From the NCBI RefSeq assembly GCF_004379255.2, contig NC_056040.1, positions 33,529,779 through 33,593,778 on the forward strand: DNA of 64,000 nt, in the 5' to 3' direction. Position numbers and translations under genes: made by a program. Shown one piece after another: positions 45,778 to 55,823 of the stretch (position 1 is its first letter; each line of letters starts with the position of its first letter). Origin of the DNA: Salvia splendens. Lineage: Eukaryota; Streptophyta; Magnoliopsida; Lamiales; Lamiaceae. The notes under the pieces were generated by a model. The model searched no databases. It saw only the letters and a list, made by a program, of their open reading frames with translations, and was not told the DNA's origin.

Positions 45778-47889
45778 ATGCATACCAGATCACGTAACAC
45801 CCATAATACCGTTCGTGATAACCATGAGGAAGCTAGTCCAGCCCGCAGGTCTGGAAAACAGCCTCGGGAGAAATCTACTTCCAGTTCTCACGGAGAAGGA
45901 ACAAGCCGCTCAAAGACTCATCGCACCGAGTCTTCCCAGCAGCCCGATTTGAACGAGGCTGTCAAGTTGTTTTTGGCCGAGAAGCAGGAAGAGTTCTTAA
46001 TTTTCCTGCAAAAGGGCCAAAAGCCGGAGACGAAAACGGTGGATTCTCCCTCCTCATCCAGACATGAAAGTCACTACCGCAGTAGTGCCGTGTCTTCCAG
46101 GAAGAAGAATCCTCAACCCCGACATGTTCCTGTTCCTCCTCGGTACCGGAATCACAGGAGAACTCCATCTCCTCCATACCGAAGAGATGTCGGGTTCGCC
46201 ATGTACGGAGCATTGAAGACTCCGTTCTCGGACGATATCACCCGAACTCCCTTGCCACAGAACTACCGAACTCCGTCGATGACTTATGACGGGTTAGTGA
46301 ATCCTCATGACTTCCTGGGACGCTATCAGTATAACATGGCGAACCAGGGTCTCAATGAGGTCCATATGTGCAAGCTGTTTCCCGAGCTGCTTATCGGGAA
46401 CGCAAGAAGGTGGTTCGATAGCCTCCCCCAAGGCAGCATTAGATCTTACCGAGATCTAATGGATGCTTTCCACAGGAGGTTCTTTCAGAAAGCGGAAGCC
46501 CGAATCACTTCGGCTCAGCTGCTTTCTATACGTCAAGGTCGCGACGAAAAGATCAGCGACTTTATGACGAGATTCCACAAGGAATGCCTACAAGTAGATG
46601 ATCTCAATGATCTACTTGTCATTTCGGCATTCCAAAATGGAATCCTGCCCGGAGCTCTCTACAGAAAGCTCGTGGAATGCAGTCCGCAAACAGCTCAAGA
46701 GATGTGGGACATTGCGGACCAGTTCTCCCGTGCCGATGAGGCAGACCGTCGCAAACGGTCTTTAGACAGCTCATCCCGAGGAGACAGGAGGAAGCCCGAT
46801 CATAGCGATCAGGGACATCCTCGCCGAACTCCTTTTGGCGATCAGGGACATCCTCGCCGAACTCCTTTTGAAAGGATTCAAAGGACTCCGGTGCAAGACC
46901 GATTGGGGCCACGTCTCAATCCTGAGAAGCCGCCCGCTCAGTTCGTACCATTGAACAAGTCGAGAGCGGAAATTTTCGAACTGCATTCCGATATGTTCGA
47001 AAAACCAAAGCGGATGACGAAATCGGCCGCGCGTCGACCTCAGGATCAATATTGCTCCTTCCATCAAGACCACGGTCACGATACCGAGGAGTGCCGACAT
47101 TTGGCTGCAGGTATTGATGCTCTTGTGAAAGCAGGGACGTTAAAAAAATACCAAAGCAAGCAGCCGAAAAAGAACAAAAAGCAGAGAGGTGCGAACTGCG
47201 CTCCTCAGGATCCGAAAAAGCAACAGGACCCCGAAGACGTTGACGAGCTGCAATATGATGGAGTAATCCTGACTATTGATGCTCTCCCTGCCGGGAAGAC
47301 TAAATCGTCCCTGAAGTCAGAGCGCAGAGGCTTCAATCGAGAGGAGCCAACGCATAAAAGGCTGAAGCAGGACGAAGTGATTACATTTTCAGATGCAGAT
47401 CCCGTCCCGGCCATCTCTCCTCATCAAGACGCTATTGTCATCCAAGCCGGAGTGGCAAACAAACTGATCCACAGAGTGTTTGTGGATACCGGAGCGTCAG
47501 TCAGCATTCTTTTTAAAGAATGTTTCGATAAACTAGAAGTGGATCCAGCTCGGCTCAGTCCGGCTCCACTTCCTCTGAAAAGTTTCGCCCAGGAGGACAC
47601 CCGCCCTGAAGGTATTATCAGCCTTCCGATCACGGTGGGAAAAGCGCCTACAAGCTCCAGTACGATGATCGAGTTCTTTGTGGTAAAAGCTCGGTCCCCG
47701 TACAACATCATCTTGGGAAGAGACTGGCTCAACGCAGTTCGGGCCGTTTGCTCTACTTATCACCTCACCATCAAGATCCCCACTAAAGGTGGGATAGCGG
47801 TCATCCGAGGTGATCAAAAGAGAGCAAAAGAGTGTCTGCAGATTGCGCTTAAAAGTGCCGAGCAATCAGATCGGCATCATCAAGCATAG
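45778..47889 (+). CDS. Tat element gag-protease polyprotein
   Basis: 703 aa from the ATG at 45778, right after a poly(A) run; the frame is open further upstream but without an ATG in the leader. The N-terminus is basic and S/R-rich. A retrotransposon gag (capsid) domain lies at about residues 170-265 (FLGRYQYNMANQG, KLFPELLIGNARRWFDSLP, DAFHRRFF). A zinc-finger-like YCSFHQDHGHDTEECRHL follows at about 424. The aspartic protease has its active site in FVDTGASVSILF at about 570 and the second conserved segment YNIILGRDWL. It forms the virus-like particle and processes the polyproteins. An 18-aa block near residue 345 (HPRRTPFGDQG / HPRRTPFERIQ) is a short tandem repeat. The frame ends at a single TAG; the same frame then continues into pol. 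Confidence 0.95.
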   Translation: MHTRSRNTHNTVRDNHEEASPARRSGKQPREKSTSSSHGEGTSRSKTHRTESSQQPDLNEAVKLFLAEKQEEFLIFLQKGQKPETKTVDSPSSSRHESHYRSSAVSSRKKNPQPRHVPVPPRYRNHRRTPSPPYRRDVGFAMYGALKTPFSDDITRTPLPQNYRTPSMTYDGLVNPHDFLGRYQYNMANQGLNEVHMCKLFPELLIGNARRWFDSLPQGSIRSYRDLMDAFHRRFFQKAEARITSAQLLSIRQGRDEKISDFMTRFHKECLQVDDLNDLLVISAFQNGILPGALYRKLVECSPQTAQEMWDIADQFSRADEADRRKRSLDSSSRGDRRKPDHSDQGHPRRTPFGDQGHPRRTPFERIQRTPVQDRLGPRLNPEKPPAQFVPLNKSRAEIFELHSDMFEKPKRMTKSAARRPQDQYCSFHQDHGHDTEECRHLAAGIDALVKAGTLKKYQSKQPKKNKKQRGANCAPQDPKKQQDPEDVDELQYDGVILTIDALPAGKTKSSLKSERRGFNREEPTHKRLKQDEVITFSDADPVPAISPHQDAIVIQAGVANKLIHRVFVDTGASVSILFKECFDKLEVDPARLSPAPLPLKSFAQEDTRPEGIISLPITVGKAPTSSSTMIEFFVVKARSPYNIILGRDWLNAVRAVCSTYHLTIKIPTKGGIAVIRGDQKRAKECLQIALKSAEQSDRHHQA

Positions 47890-47895
47890 CAATCA
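47887..47895 (+). promoter_or_regulatory. Likely TAG readthrough signal between gag-protease and pol
   Basis: TAG followed by CAATCA, which fits the leaky-stop context UAG-CAR-YYA known from tobamovirus readthrough. The frame before and after is the same (45778 and 47923 are both codon starts), and no other stop separates the two open regions. Confidence 0.6.
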
Positions 47896-47922
47896 CAGCA
47901 GCCGGAGTCAGAGGCAAGCGAA

Positions 47923-50900
47923 ATGACCGAAGTCACACCAGAGTCGAACTCAATGACCGTTCAGTTATACGAAGATGATCCATCCAGAACGGTCAAGATC
48001 GGTTTCGCGGGAACGCCTCTACTCCGGGAAAAGACCATCCAGCTCCTCAAGGAGTACAAAGATGTCTTTGCATGGTCTCCGTTGGACATGACCGGAGTGC
48101 CCCCTGAGGTAATCACTCATCGGTTAAATATTGATCCTTCAGTCCGGCCTATAAAACAGAAGCAAAGACTCTTTGCGGCAGAAAGAAATCAAGTCATCCA
48201 TGACGAAGTCCGCCAATTACTGAAAGCGGATGTATTATTCGAGGTGAAATATCCTTCTTGGGTGGCCAATCCTGTGATGATCAAGAAAAAAGAAGGAGGA
48301 TGGCGGATGTGCATAGATTTTACCGATCTAAACAAGCACTGTCCTAAAGATTGCTATCCCCTTCCGAACATAGATAAAAAAGTAGAAGCTTTGATCGGCT
48401 TCGAAATTTTCTGTTTTCTTGATTTATACAAAGGCTACCACCAAGTTTTAATGGATGAGAATGATGCTTCAAAAACGGCTTTCATTACTGACTTCGGCAT
48501 CTTTGCTTATAAAAAGATGCCATTCGGTTTAAAGAATGCCGGAGCCACATATCAAAGGATGGTAGATAAGCTTTTTCGGCATTTGATCGGAAAAGAGGTT
48601 GAAGTGTATGTTGACGACATAGTCGTCAAAAGCAGAAGCACTTCGGAGTACGAAGACAACCTCAAATCCACCCTCGACGTGCTCAAAAAAGCCAACCTCA
48701 AACTCAATCCCCAAAAATGTACCTTTTTGGTAGATTCGGGAAAGTTTCTGGGTTGTTGGGTTTCAAAGGACGGACTCAAGGCAAATCCCTCAAAAGTTCA
48801 AGTTGTTCAGAACATGGCGATGCCGAAGTCCATACATGATGTGCAAAGGCTAACTGGATGTCTAGCCGCACTGAATAGATTCCTTTCCCAACCAGCCGAA
48901 AAGCAACTGCCGTTCTTCAAAGTGTTGAAAAAGGCACCAAAGTTTGAGTGGGGAGCCGAGCAGAAAAAGGCTTTTGACGAGCTCAAAAGTTATTTAGCCA
49001 AGCTTCCAATTCTCTCTGCTCCAACAGATGCCGAAGTGATATTCTTATACTTAGCGGCATCAGATCAAACCATTAGCGCGGTGCTTGTACGAGAAGAAGG
49101 CCTAAAGCAGCTTCCCATCTACTTTACAAGCCGAGCATTAAGAGGTCCAGAAACAAGGTATCAACCTCTGGAAAAAATTGCTCTGGCGTTAGTAAATGCA
49201 GCAAGGAGACTGCGGCCATACTTCTATGCTCACAAGGTATGCGTCTTAACCGATCTGTCACTTCGGCAAGTTTTGACCAAGCCAGAAGCATCAGGCAGAA
49301 TCGCCAAATGGGCCATAGAGTTGGGAGAACACTCAATCGAATACCTACCTCGGAAAGCCATCAAGGGACAAGCCTTGGCAGATTTTCTTACAGAGGCAAA
49401 GTTCGATCAAGTAATCCCTGTCATTGCCGAACAGAAAAATTCTGCCAATACCGAACTAGCACAGCCCCTGGAATCCGAAGTAGAGCCGCCGGATTGCTGG
49501 AGCGGATTCGTAGATGGAGCTTCGAATAAAACGGGAAGTGGAGCTGGTATTCTACTTATCGCTCCCGACGGACACGAGGTAACTTATTCACTTCGGTTCT
49601 TGTTCCCAACCACTAATAACGAAGCCGAATACGAAGCTCTCCTTGCCGGACTCCAGCTAGCGCAAAGTCTATTTATCAAGTCTCTCAAAATCCATTGTGA
49701 TTCACAAGTCATAGTGAATCACCTGTTGGGTACAAGTGAAGCCCGTGATGAGAGGATGAGGAAATACTTGGACAAAGCGCAAAGCATTAGCCGAAGTTTC
49801 TCTTATTTTCGGATAATCCGCATTCCCAGAGCGGAAAACAGCCGAGCAGATACTTTAAGTAAGTTAGCCTCATATCCAAGCTCAAAGGTGGAGGAATTGA
49901 TGCACCGAAGCATTGATGAAGCTGAGGTACATTCAGTAGCCAGCTCGCCGAACTGGATGACGCCGATCTTACAGTATCTAGATCAAGGACAACTGCCCGA
50001 GGATAAGAGAGAAGCTCAGAAAATCACATGCCGAGCACTTCGGTACGAACTTCATGGAGGAGTCCTATACAGAAAGTCCTACCTTCAGCCGTTATTGCGA
50101 TGTGTAGGGCCAGAAGAGACGGACTACATCCTTAGAGAAGTTCATGAAGGATCTTGCGGTAGCCACATCGGAGCTAGAGCTTTAGCTAAAAAAGTTCTGA
50201 GATGGGGGTATTATTGGCCAACTTTGGTACAAGAAGCAGTGCAGCTCGTCAAGACATGCACGAAGTGCCAAATCCATGCAAATATCCCAAGGATGCCGCA
50301 GACCGATCTATATGCTATGCAAAGCCCTTGGCCTTTTATGCAATGGGGCATAGACATAGTAGGACCACTACCACAAGCTCCTCGACAAATGAATTTCCTT
50401 ATCGTTGCCGTGGATTACTTTACAAAGTGGGTAGAGGCTGAACCATTAGCTACGATAACGAGCTCGAAGGCATTGGATTTCGTCTGGAAGAACATAGTGT
50501 GCCGATTTGGCATACCCCACATCCTCATTTCGGATAATGGGACTCAGTTCACCGACAAGACATTCAAGAATTGGTGCCAAGAGCTGAATATTCAACAGCG
50601 GTTCACTTCGGTCTCCCACCCACAAGCAAACGGACAAACGGAGGTAACAAACCGTATCTTGGTGAAAGGGTTAAAAGCTCGGTTAGAACAAGCCAAAGGA
50701 CAATGGGTAGAAAATCTCCCTCAAGTCCTATGGTCCTACCGAACTACACCCAAAACCTCCAACGGTGAAACTCCGTACAGTCTGGTGTACGGCACTGAAG
50801 CCGTGATTCCGGTTGAGATCGGCGTACCCAGTCCCCGAACTCTAAATTTCTCCTCAGAAATGAATGATGACGGACTGAGAGCCGAACTAGATCTGGCCGA

Positions 50901-51186
50901 AGAAAGAAGAGAATTGGCCTGCATAAAAGCAGCCAAGTACAAGGAGCAAGTAGCCCGGTATTATAACCAAAGGGTGAAAAAGCTGCAATTTCAAGTGGGA
51001 GATCTCGTCTTGAGAAACAACGAAGTAAGCCGAGCAGAAAAGCTGGGCAAACTCGAACCCACATGGGAAGGTCCATATCGGGTGTCAGAAGTCCTCGGCA
51101 AAGGGTCTTACAAATTGACTCACGTGTCAGGAGAACAAGTACCCCGAACATGGCACATTTCCAACCTCAAGAAGTTCCATTTGTAA
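47923..51186 (+). CDS. Tat element pol: reverse transcriptase, two RNase H domains, integrase
   Basis: 1087 codons from the first ATG after the TAG, although the product is probably made by readthrough as a gag-pol fusion. Reverse transcriptase lies at about residues 90-280 (RMCIDFTDLNKHCPKD, FLDLYKGYHQV, active site YVDDIVVKS at about 228). RNase H type 1 follows at about 345-480 (YLAASDQTISAVL). A second, archaeal/plant-like RNase H (FVDGASNKTGSGAGI, NNEAEYEALLAGL, HCDSQVIVNHL) lies at about 527-660 and is diagnostic of the Tat lineage. The integrase has a zinc finger at about 735-785 (HEGSCGSHIG, CTKCQIH) and a core with D (WGIDIVGPLP), D (ISDNGTQF) and E (PQANGQTEVTN). The C-terminus has GPYRVSEVLGKGSYKL and no chromodomain. 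All catalytic residues are present and there is no frame break. Confidence 0.96.
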   Translation: MTEVTPESNSMTVQLYEDDPSRTVKIGFAGTPLLREKTIQLLKEYKDVFAWSPLDMTGVPPEVITHRLNIDPSVRPIKQKQRLFAAERNQVIHDEVRQLLKADVLFEVKYPSWVANPVMIKKKEGGWRMCIDFTDLNKHCPKDCYPLPNIDKKVEALIGFEIFCFLDLYKGYHQVLMDENDASKTAFITDFGIFAYKKMPFGLKNAGATYQRMVDKLFRHLIGKEVEVYVDDIVVKSRSTSEYEDNLKSTLDVLKKANLKLNPQKCTFLVDSGKFLGCWVSKDGLKANPSKVQVVQNMAMPKSIHDVQRLTGCLAALNRFLSQPAEKQLPFFKVLKKAPKFEWGAEQKKAFDELKSYLAKLPILSAPTDAEVIFLYLAASDQTISAVLVREEGLKQLPIYFTSRALRGPETRYQPLEKIALALVNAARRLRPYFYAHKVCVLTDLSLRQVLTKPEASGRIAKWAIELGEHSIEYLPRKAIKGQALADFLTEAKFDQVIPVIAEQKNSANTELAQPLESEVEPPDCWSGFVDGASNKTGSGAGILLIAPDGHEVTYSLRFLFPTTNNEAEYEALLAGLQLAQSLFIKSLKIHCDSQVIVNHLLGTSEARDERMRKYLDKAQSISRSFSYFRIIRIPRAENSRADTLSKLASYPSSKVEELMHRSIDEAEVHSVASSPNWMTPILQYLDQGQLPEDKREAQKITCRALRYELHGGVLYRKSYLQPLLRCVGPEETDYILREVHEGSCGSHIGARALAKKVLRWGYYWPTLVQEAVQLVKTCTKCQIHANIPRMPQTDLYAMQSPWPFMQWGIDIVGPLPQAPRQMNFLIVAVDYFTKWVEAEPLATITSSKALDFVWKNIVCRFGIPHILISDNGTQFTDKTFKNWCQELNIQQRFTSVSHPQANGQTEVTNRILVKGLKARLEQAKGQWVENLPQVLWSYRTTPKTSNGETPYSLVYGTEAVIPVEIGVPSPRTLNFSSEMNDDGLRAELDLAEERRELACIKAAKYKEQVARYYNQRVKKLQFQVGDLVLRNNEVSRAEKLGKLEPTWEGPYRVSEVLGKGSYKLTHVSGEQVPRTWHISNLKKFHL

Positions 51187-51999
51187 GAGACAGTCCGGTC
51201 AGTCAGTCTTGTGTCTAGTTCGGTCCTAGAGGTATGTGCTTTCTTTGTTTTTTACTTGTTCTTTGTGCTTGTTTTATAAAAGTTTAAAATCTTGTTCGTC
51301 CTCTTTATTTGTGTATGTGCGTTTTGTCTGTCTATGTGCGTGTCGTCTCTTACAAATATTACTGAGGTATCTTGTTCTTCGAAGGCTGATCCCCTTTTTA
51401 GAACATATATAAGCCAACGATTGTGAGTCCAAGCTTCTAAGGAGGATACAAGACCACAATTCAGCTTAAGAAACAAGCAGTTCGTCTGAAACGAACTGCA
51501 ACAAAGGGAAAGTCCGATCCACGCGATAAAACTCGCCGAATTAGGACAAGGGAAAGTCCGATCCCCAAGTTAGGACAAGGGAAAGTCCGATCCGAGCGAT
51601 AAAACTCGCCAAATTAGGACACAAGCTTAGTCCGGTCAAAGAAATTTACTTCATAAGACCAAAGACGAGTCTGGTCAAAGAAGTTTACTTCATAAGACCA
51701 AAGACGAGTCCGGTCAAAGAAGTTTATTTCATAAGACCGAGGACCAAGTCCGGTCAAAGAAGTTTACTTCATAAGACCAAAGACGAGTCCGGTCAAAGAA
51801 GCTTACTTCATAAGACCGAGGACGAGTCCGGTCAAAGAAGTTTACTTCATAAGACCGAGGACGAGCACGATGAAATTTTTTCGCTGAGCTGTAAATACGC
51901 AGTGATAGAAGCGAAATGAAGATTTCATTTATTAAAACTTGTTCGGCATATAATTCTGCTGCCCTACGAGAAGGCGTTACGCCATTACAAAGGACTATT
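51187..51999 (+). repeat. 3' non-coding region with tandem repeats in the Tat element
   Basis: After pol comes 300 bp of unique sequence. Then there are two or three copies of a GGGAAAGTCCGATCC-containing unit (about 51500-51615), followed by six copies of a 39-bp unit (51630-51865; GTCCGGTCAAAGAAGTTTAC then TTCATAAGACC). Tat elements commonly carry such repeats between pol and the 3' LTR. Confidence 0.88.
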
Positions 52000-52756
52000 C
52001 TACTGTCCATGGTTGCTAAAGTTGAGCCATCTATTCACAAAATCCTCGTGAAACCGAGTTCGGCCATTCCGGGCAGCTGAAGAATAAGCAGGTCGACGAG
52101 ATGCTCTAATCGACCTACCGCCTCTTCCCTGAGCCCGGGAAGCTCTAGCACCTCGACGGCGAAGAGCCTCTTCACGAATCATTTGCCGATCTTGCTCACT
52201 CATAGTCACCGCTCCTCTGCGAACTTCAGTCCGTCCTCGTCTTGACGTCTCCGGTTGTTCCTGAGTTCGTTGCTGACTTGGAGTAGGGTTTTGAGCAAGT
52301 GAATCAGAGGTTTGAGCTGGAGTGCGAGCATCTGTTGGCGGGAAATGCCTAAGGAATCTCTCGATTGAGGGACGCCGGGAAAGAATGATGTCGTACCGAG
52401 AAGCCCAGCGCCGCAATGATTTCACGACTTGTTGGCAAGCCGAGCTCTCCAGCGCATTGTTCCTCCGGAGTACATGATATTCCTCCCACAGTTCGTCAAC
52501 TCGTTCCTGAACTTCAGAGATGGTCATTCCCCCGCGCCTGCAGATGAAATCCTCATACGCAGTCCTCTCAGCGACGGCAGTATTCAGCTCGGCCTCCAGA
52601 TCTTTCTTTTCGGACTCTAAGTCCTTATTGTCGGCCTCCAGCTTCACTAAACAAGCCAAGAGTTCGTCATTCTTCATCTGGTCAGCTATGGCTTTTTTCT
52701 CAGCTTCGTCTAAAGCAGAAGAGTACAGCCGCTTCCAGTGAAGTACCTCCAGCTCC
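52000..52756 (-). CDS. Antisense coiled-coil protein frame of the Tat element
   Basis: Open from an acceptor-like site (CTTAAG before GAGCTGGAG, about 52757) or from the ATG at 52677 (225 aa) to the stop at 52000. The N-terminal part is a strongly charged coiled coil (LEADNKDLESEKKDLEAEL). The C-terminal half is R/S-rich (RREEALRRRGARAS-type composition). It may be the last exon of the antisense gene at 52982-54849 (a GTATGA donor at about 52987 is possible) or a separate gene. I do not recognise a catalytic domain. Confidence 0.55.
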
Positions 52757-52981
52757 TTAAGAGTTAAGAATACAAAGCAGCTATGTCAGTTCGGCATTTC
52801 AGTTTACTGAGCAGGTAGTAAACCACAACAGGAGTAAAAGAGAGTACGAAAAGCTATACGAAGACACAAGTGTAGAAAGAAGAATTTTTTCATTCATAAG
52901 AAAAAAAAATTTTTACACAAGGAGGGCTTCAAGGCCATTTTACAACAAGGAAGAAACTAAACTAAGAGAAGGGAGACGAAA

Positions 52982-54849
52982 TCATACTCCGCCAGCTTCG
53001 TCTCCGGCTCCTCGGTGAGGTTCAGCTTCCTTCTCCTTGTCTGCCTCAGCTTCAGCCTCGGCCTCCCTGCTCCCCCCAGCCTGCTCGGCGCTCCCATCAC
53101 CGATCTGCAGCACCTCTTGCTCGGCCTGCCCGTCTCCGGTCTGCTGATCAAGCTGCTCGGTCTCACCCTCTCCGTGGAAAATTGGAGCGGGTGAAACTGG
53201 CCCTAAGGAGGCAAAGATAGCCTCCATATTCTCGTCCCGGTCAGCTCGGCAACTACGAACTCGGTCAGCAGAAAGCAGGACCGAGGACGAAGCAAGCTCC
53301 TCAAGGAGCGGCACACTCTGGAGACGAGCTGCTATCTCTCGGCCGTACAGCGGCAGGACGACTTCGGGCCACTGCTCGGCATTATCGGTCATCAGTTTCA
53401 GCAGATCACCGACAAAGGCCGAAAATTGATTGCTCAGAAAGAGTTTCTCCGTGAAAGCACGGAGAACCTCCCCTTCGGCAACCACGGCGGCAGCATCCCT
53501 CCGTTTCGTCTGCTCTCGCTGGATGATGAGCTGGTTTTTGGCAAACTGGGCTTCATCCTGGGCCGAGATCCTAGCAGCTCTGGCCTTCTCAAAGTCTGCC
53601 TTAGCCTGTTCGGCCTGATGACGAGCAGCCGCCAACTTCCTCTGCATCTCAGCATAGTCGCTGGACGCTTTAGAGAGTTCGACTGCGACGAGCTTGCTGA
53701 GCATGCTATTCCTCTGAAAATGGAAAAAGGAAAGAGTCAACAGAGGGGCCACCAAAAAAACATAGGAAAGAAGCAAAGCCAAAGAATCAAGAAGAGAAGT
53801 TACCTCGGCAAAGTCCGTTGGCCATGCAAAAGGCTCACAGACATGCTCCGAAGGGGGCGCCAAGACGATGTCTCTCTCCGGCGCTCTTGGGGGCTTCTGG
53901 GTCTTCCCCTTCCCCTTTGCCGAAGTGGACTCCGGCTTTTTTGGATCCGAAGAAGAGGTCTTCTGCCTCTTCGGATTCTTCTCGGCATCAGGCGCCGAGC
54001 TGGTAGCCATCTGTTTCTCCGGCTCCTTAAGCTCGGAGGATTTGCGGCTAATCTTATTTAGCAAGTTCACTGCCAAAAAGCAAGAAAGCAAGGTTAGTTT
54101 TCGCCACAAAAGCAGTAAGGCACAAAAAAGAAGTCCTCACCTTCAGTCTCTTCGTCCGAAGACGAGGAGTCGAACACGAAGTCGCCCTTGACGAGCTCAG
54201 ACTCCAGGTACTGCTTCCTAATCATAGGAATCTTATTGAGCTCGCCCTCGAGCTCGTCCAACGGTTCTAACCGAGGATGAGGAATCACGGACTTCGGCCC
54301 TCTCCAGGGAAAGCCCGGAGCCGCTGTCCTATTATAAAAAAAGAAGCGATGTTGCCACTTTGGCCACTTGGTTTTGCAGAAGGCCCTAAAAGGCTGTAAA
54401 GGGATCAAGTAAAACCAAGATCCTTTTCTCTTAAACTGGAAAAAATTAAGGATTGCCCTCAGAGACAGATCCTTATCTAGCCTACGCAGTTCGGTAGCAA
54501 AGGCCGATAAGTGCCTCCAAGAGTTCGGAGTCACCTGACCTAAAGGGAGTTGAAAAAAATCAAGCAACTCTACAAAGGCAGGGGGAAGAGGGAAACGAAG
54601 CCCGCATTCCAAGCCGGCTTCATAAACGGTGGCGTAACCCTCCGGCGGCGAGTCAGCCCTATGAAGGTCGTCGGGAATCGCAACCTTCCCCCCAGGAAAA
54701 AAATATTTTTCGTGTAGGGATATCACAGTATCCTTACTCAAGATGCTGTGAAAATACTCTACGGTCTTCTCCCCGGATTCTTTCCGGCTAGAAGACCCCT
54801 TACCCCCTTTCCTACCGCTACCTGACTCAGAAGAAGAAGAAGAAGACAT
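52982..54849 (-). CDS. Antisense gene of the Tat element: 'putative gypsy type transposon' domain plus coiled coil
   Basis: Minus-strand exons 54849-54141, 54069-53804 and 53713-52982 with GT-AG introns of 71 and 90 bp; the second intron is a multiple of three and open, so it could be retained. Exon 1 starts with a serine run (MSSSSSSESGSGRKG) and carries the domain annotated in plant proteins as Transposase_28 / putative gypsy type transposon (FFPGGKVAIPDDLHRA, YATVYEAGLECGLRFPLP, NSWRHLSAFATEL). Exon 2 is K/P/S-rich and possibly nuclear (KNPKRQKTSSSDPKK). Exon 3 is a long coiled coil (AAARHQAEQAKADFEKA) with an acidic, Q/E/A-rich tail. Such antisense genes are known in Tat-clade elements (Grande, Retand); their role is unproven. 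The antisense leader has a GATAAATAC TATA-like box near 54976. Intact. Confidence 0.75.
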
Positions 54850-55164
54850 GGTTCTTACTCTTTGAAAGTCTGAAGAAATTCTGAAGAAATTCTTGAAAGT
54901 GGAAGAAAATTTTTACGCAAAAGAGAGAGAATGCAGAAGAAGCAATAGCAAAAGTGTTCAAATGATGAAGAAAGGACGTATTTATCAAATTCGGAGAAGA
55001 TTTCAAAATCATCGCACCGTTTCGAATCCCACCTTTTCAGGATTCAACGGCCAGATTTTACTGTCGCATTTAATGCAGTCACGCGCAAGGCACGTCCCCT
55101 GACGTCAGCCTCCCCCGTACCTTTATCCAGAATGCCGAAGTGACTCGCTTCGCCGAAGTGATTC

Positions 55165-55186
55165 ACTTCGCTTTTCGGGGGGGTAG
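55165..55186 (+). other. Polypurine tract of the Tat element
   Basis: TTTTCGGGGGGGTAG directly before the 3' LTR (55187), the expected plus-strand priming site. Confidence 0.8.
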
Positions 55187-55818
55187 TGATGGGGTACGTA
55201 CTAAACAAGCCCAATAGCAGTGACGGCCCATCAGCCCAAAGCCCAAGGAAGAGTATCAGTTCGGCATTACCAAAGAGTTCGGCCCCAGCCTACAGCTCGG
55301 TAAAAGCCGACCAATCAAGCTCTACTCTCAGATCGGCAAAAGCTGCTCGGCAATAGTTCAGCAGTTCGGTCTCAGTATTCGACCGAACTGGGAGATAGTG
55401 GACTCATGCAGAACCTCCACGACCTCCACTACACGATCTATTTAGTGGTGTCAACTCATGCAGGATCTCATGCAGGATAGCGGACCAAACAAAGAGATAG
55501 TGGACCCATGCAGGATCTCATGACCTCCACGACATCCACGACCTAGTTAGTGGTGATGCAAGCCACGATCTTAGTTCAATGTATAAATAGAACTTAGATC
55601 AGATAGACTAAGGGGGAAAAAAGCTCTCTAGACATCAAATATCATATAGCAAGTCTGTATTTGTAAGCTGTAAACCAGATCAAGCAATACAATCTTGCCC
55701 TCCTTTCTTCCCGTGGACGTAGATTTACCTCAGTAAATCGAACCACGTAATTCCTTGTGTCGTGATCTATATTTTTTTTACCCGCATTTATTACTATCAA
55801 AAATTCGTCCAACCATCA
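55187..55818 (+). repeat. 3' LTR of the Tat element
   Basis: 632 bp, differing from the 5' LTR by eye at one A-run length (near 55620) and one T/G change (near 55783), followed by GTGTG (55819-55823). Confidence 0.97.
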
Positions 55819-55823
55819 GTGTG

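Larger units (their letters stand above)
45058..55818 (+). mobile_element. Intact Tat-lineage Ty3/gypsy retrotransposon with antisense genes
   Basis: 10,761 bp with two nearly identical LTRs (631 and 632 bp; by eye one substitution and one single-base indel), GTGTG duplication, a primer site, intact gag-protease and pol frames, an archaeal-type second RNase H, a long 3' region with tandem repeats, and antisense frames. These are hallmarks of the Tat clade (Retand/Grande relatives). The LTR identity means a very recent insertion, and all frames are open, so this could be an active autonomous copy. Confidence 0.96.

Noticed and set aside
47887..47889. TAG as a disabling mutation in the Tat element
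   Set aside because: Everything else is intact, the frame continues, and the context matches a known readthrough signal; kept as probable regulation.
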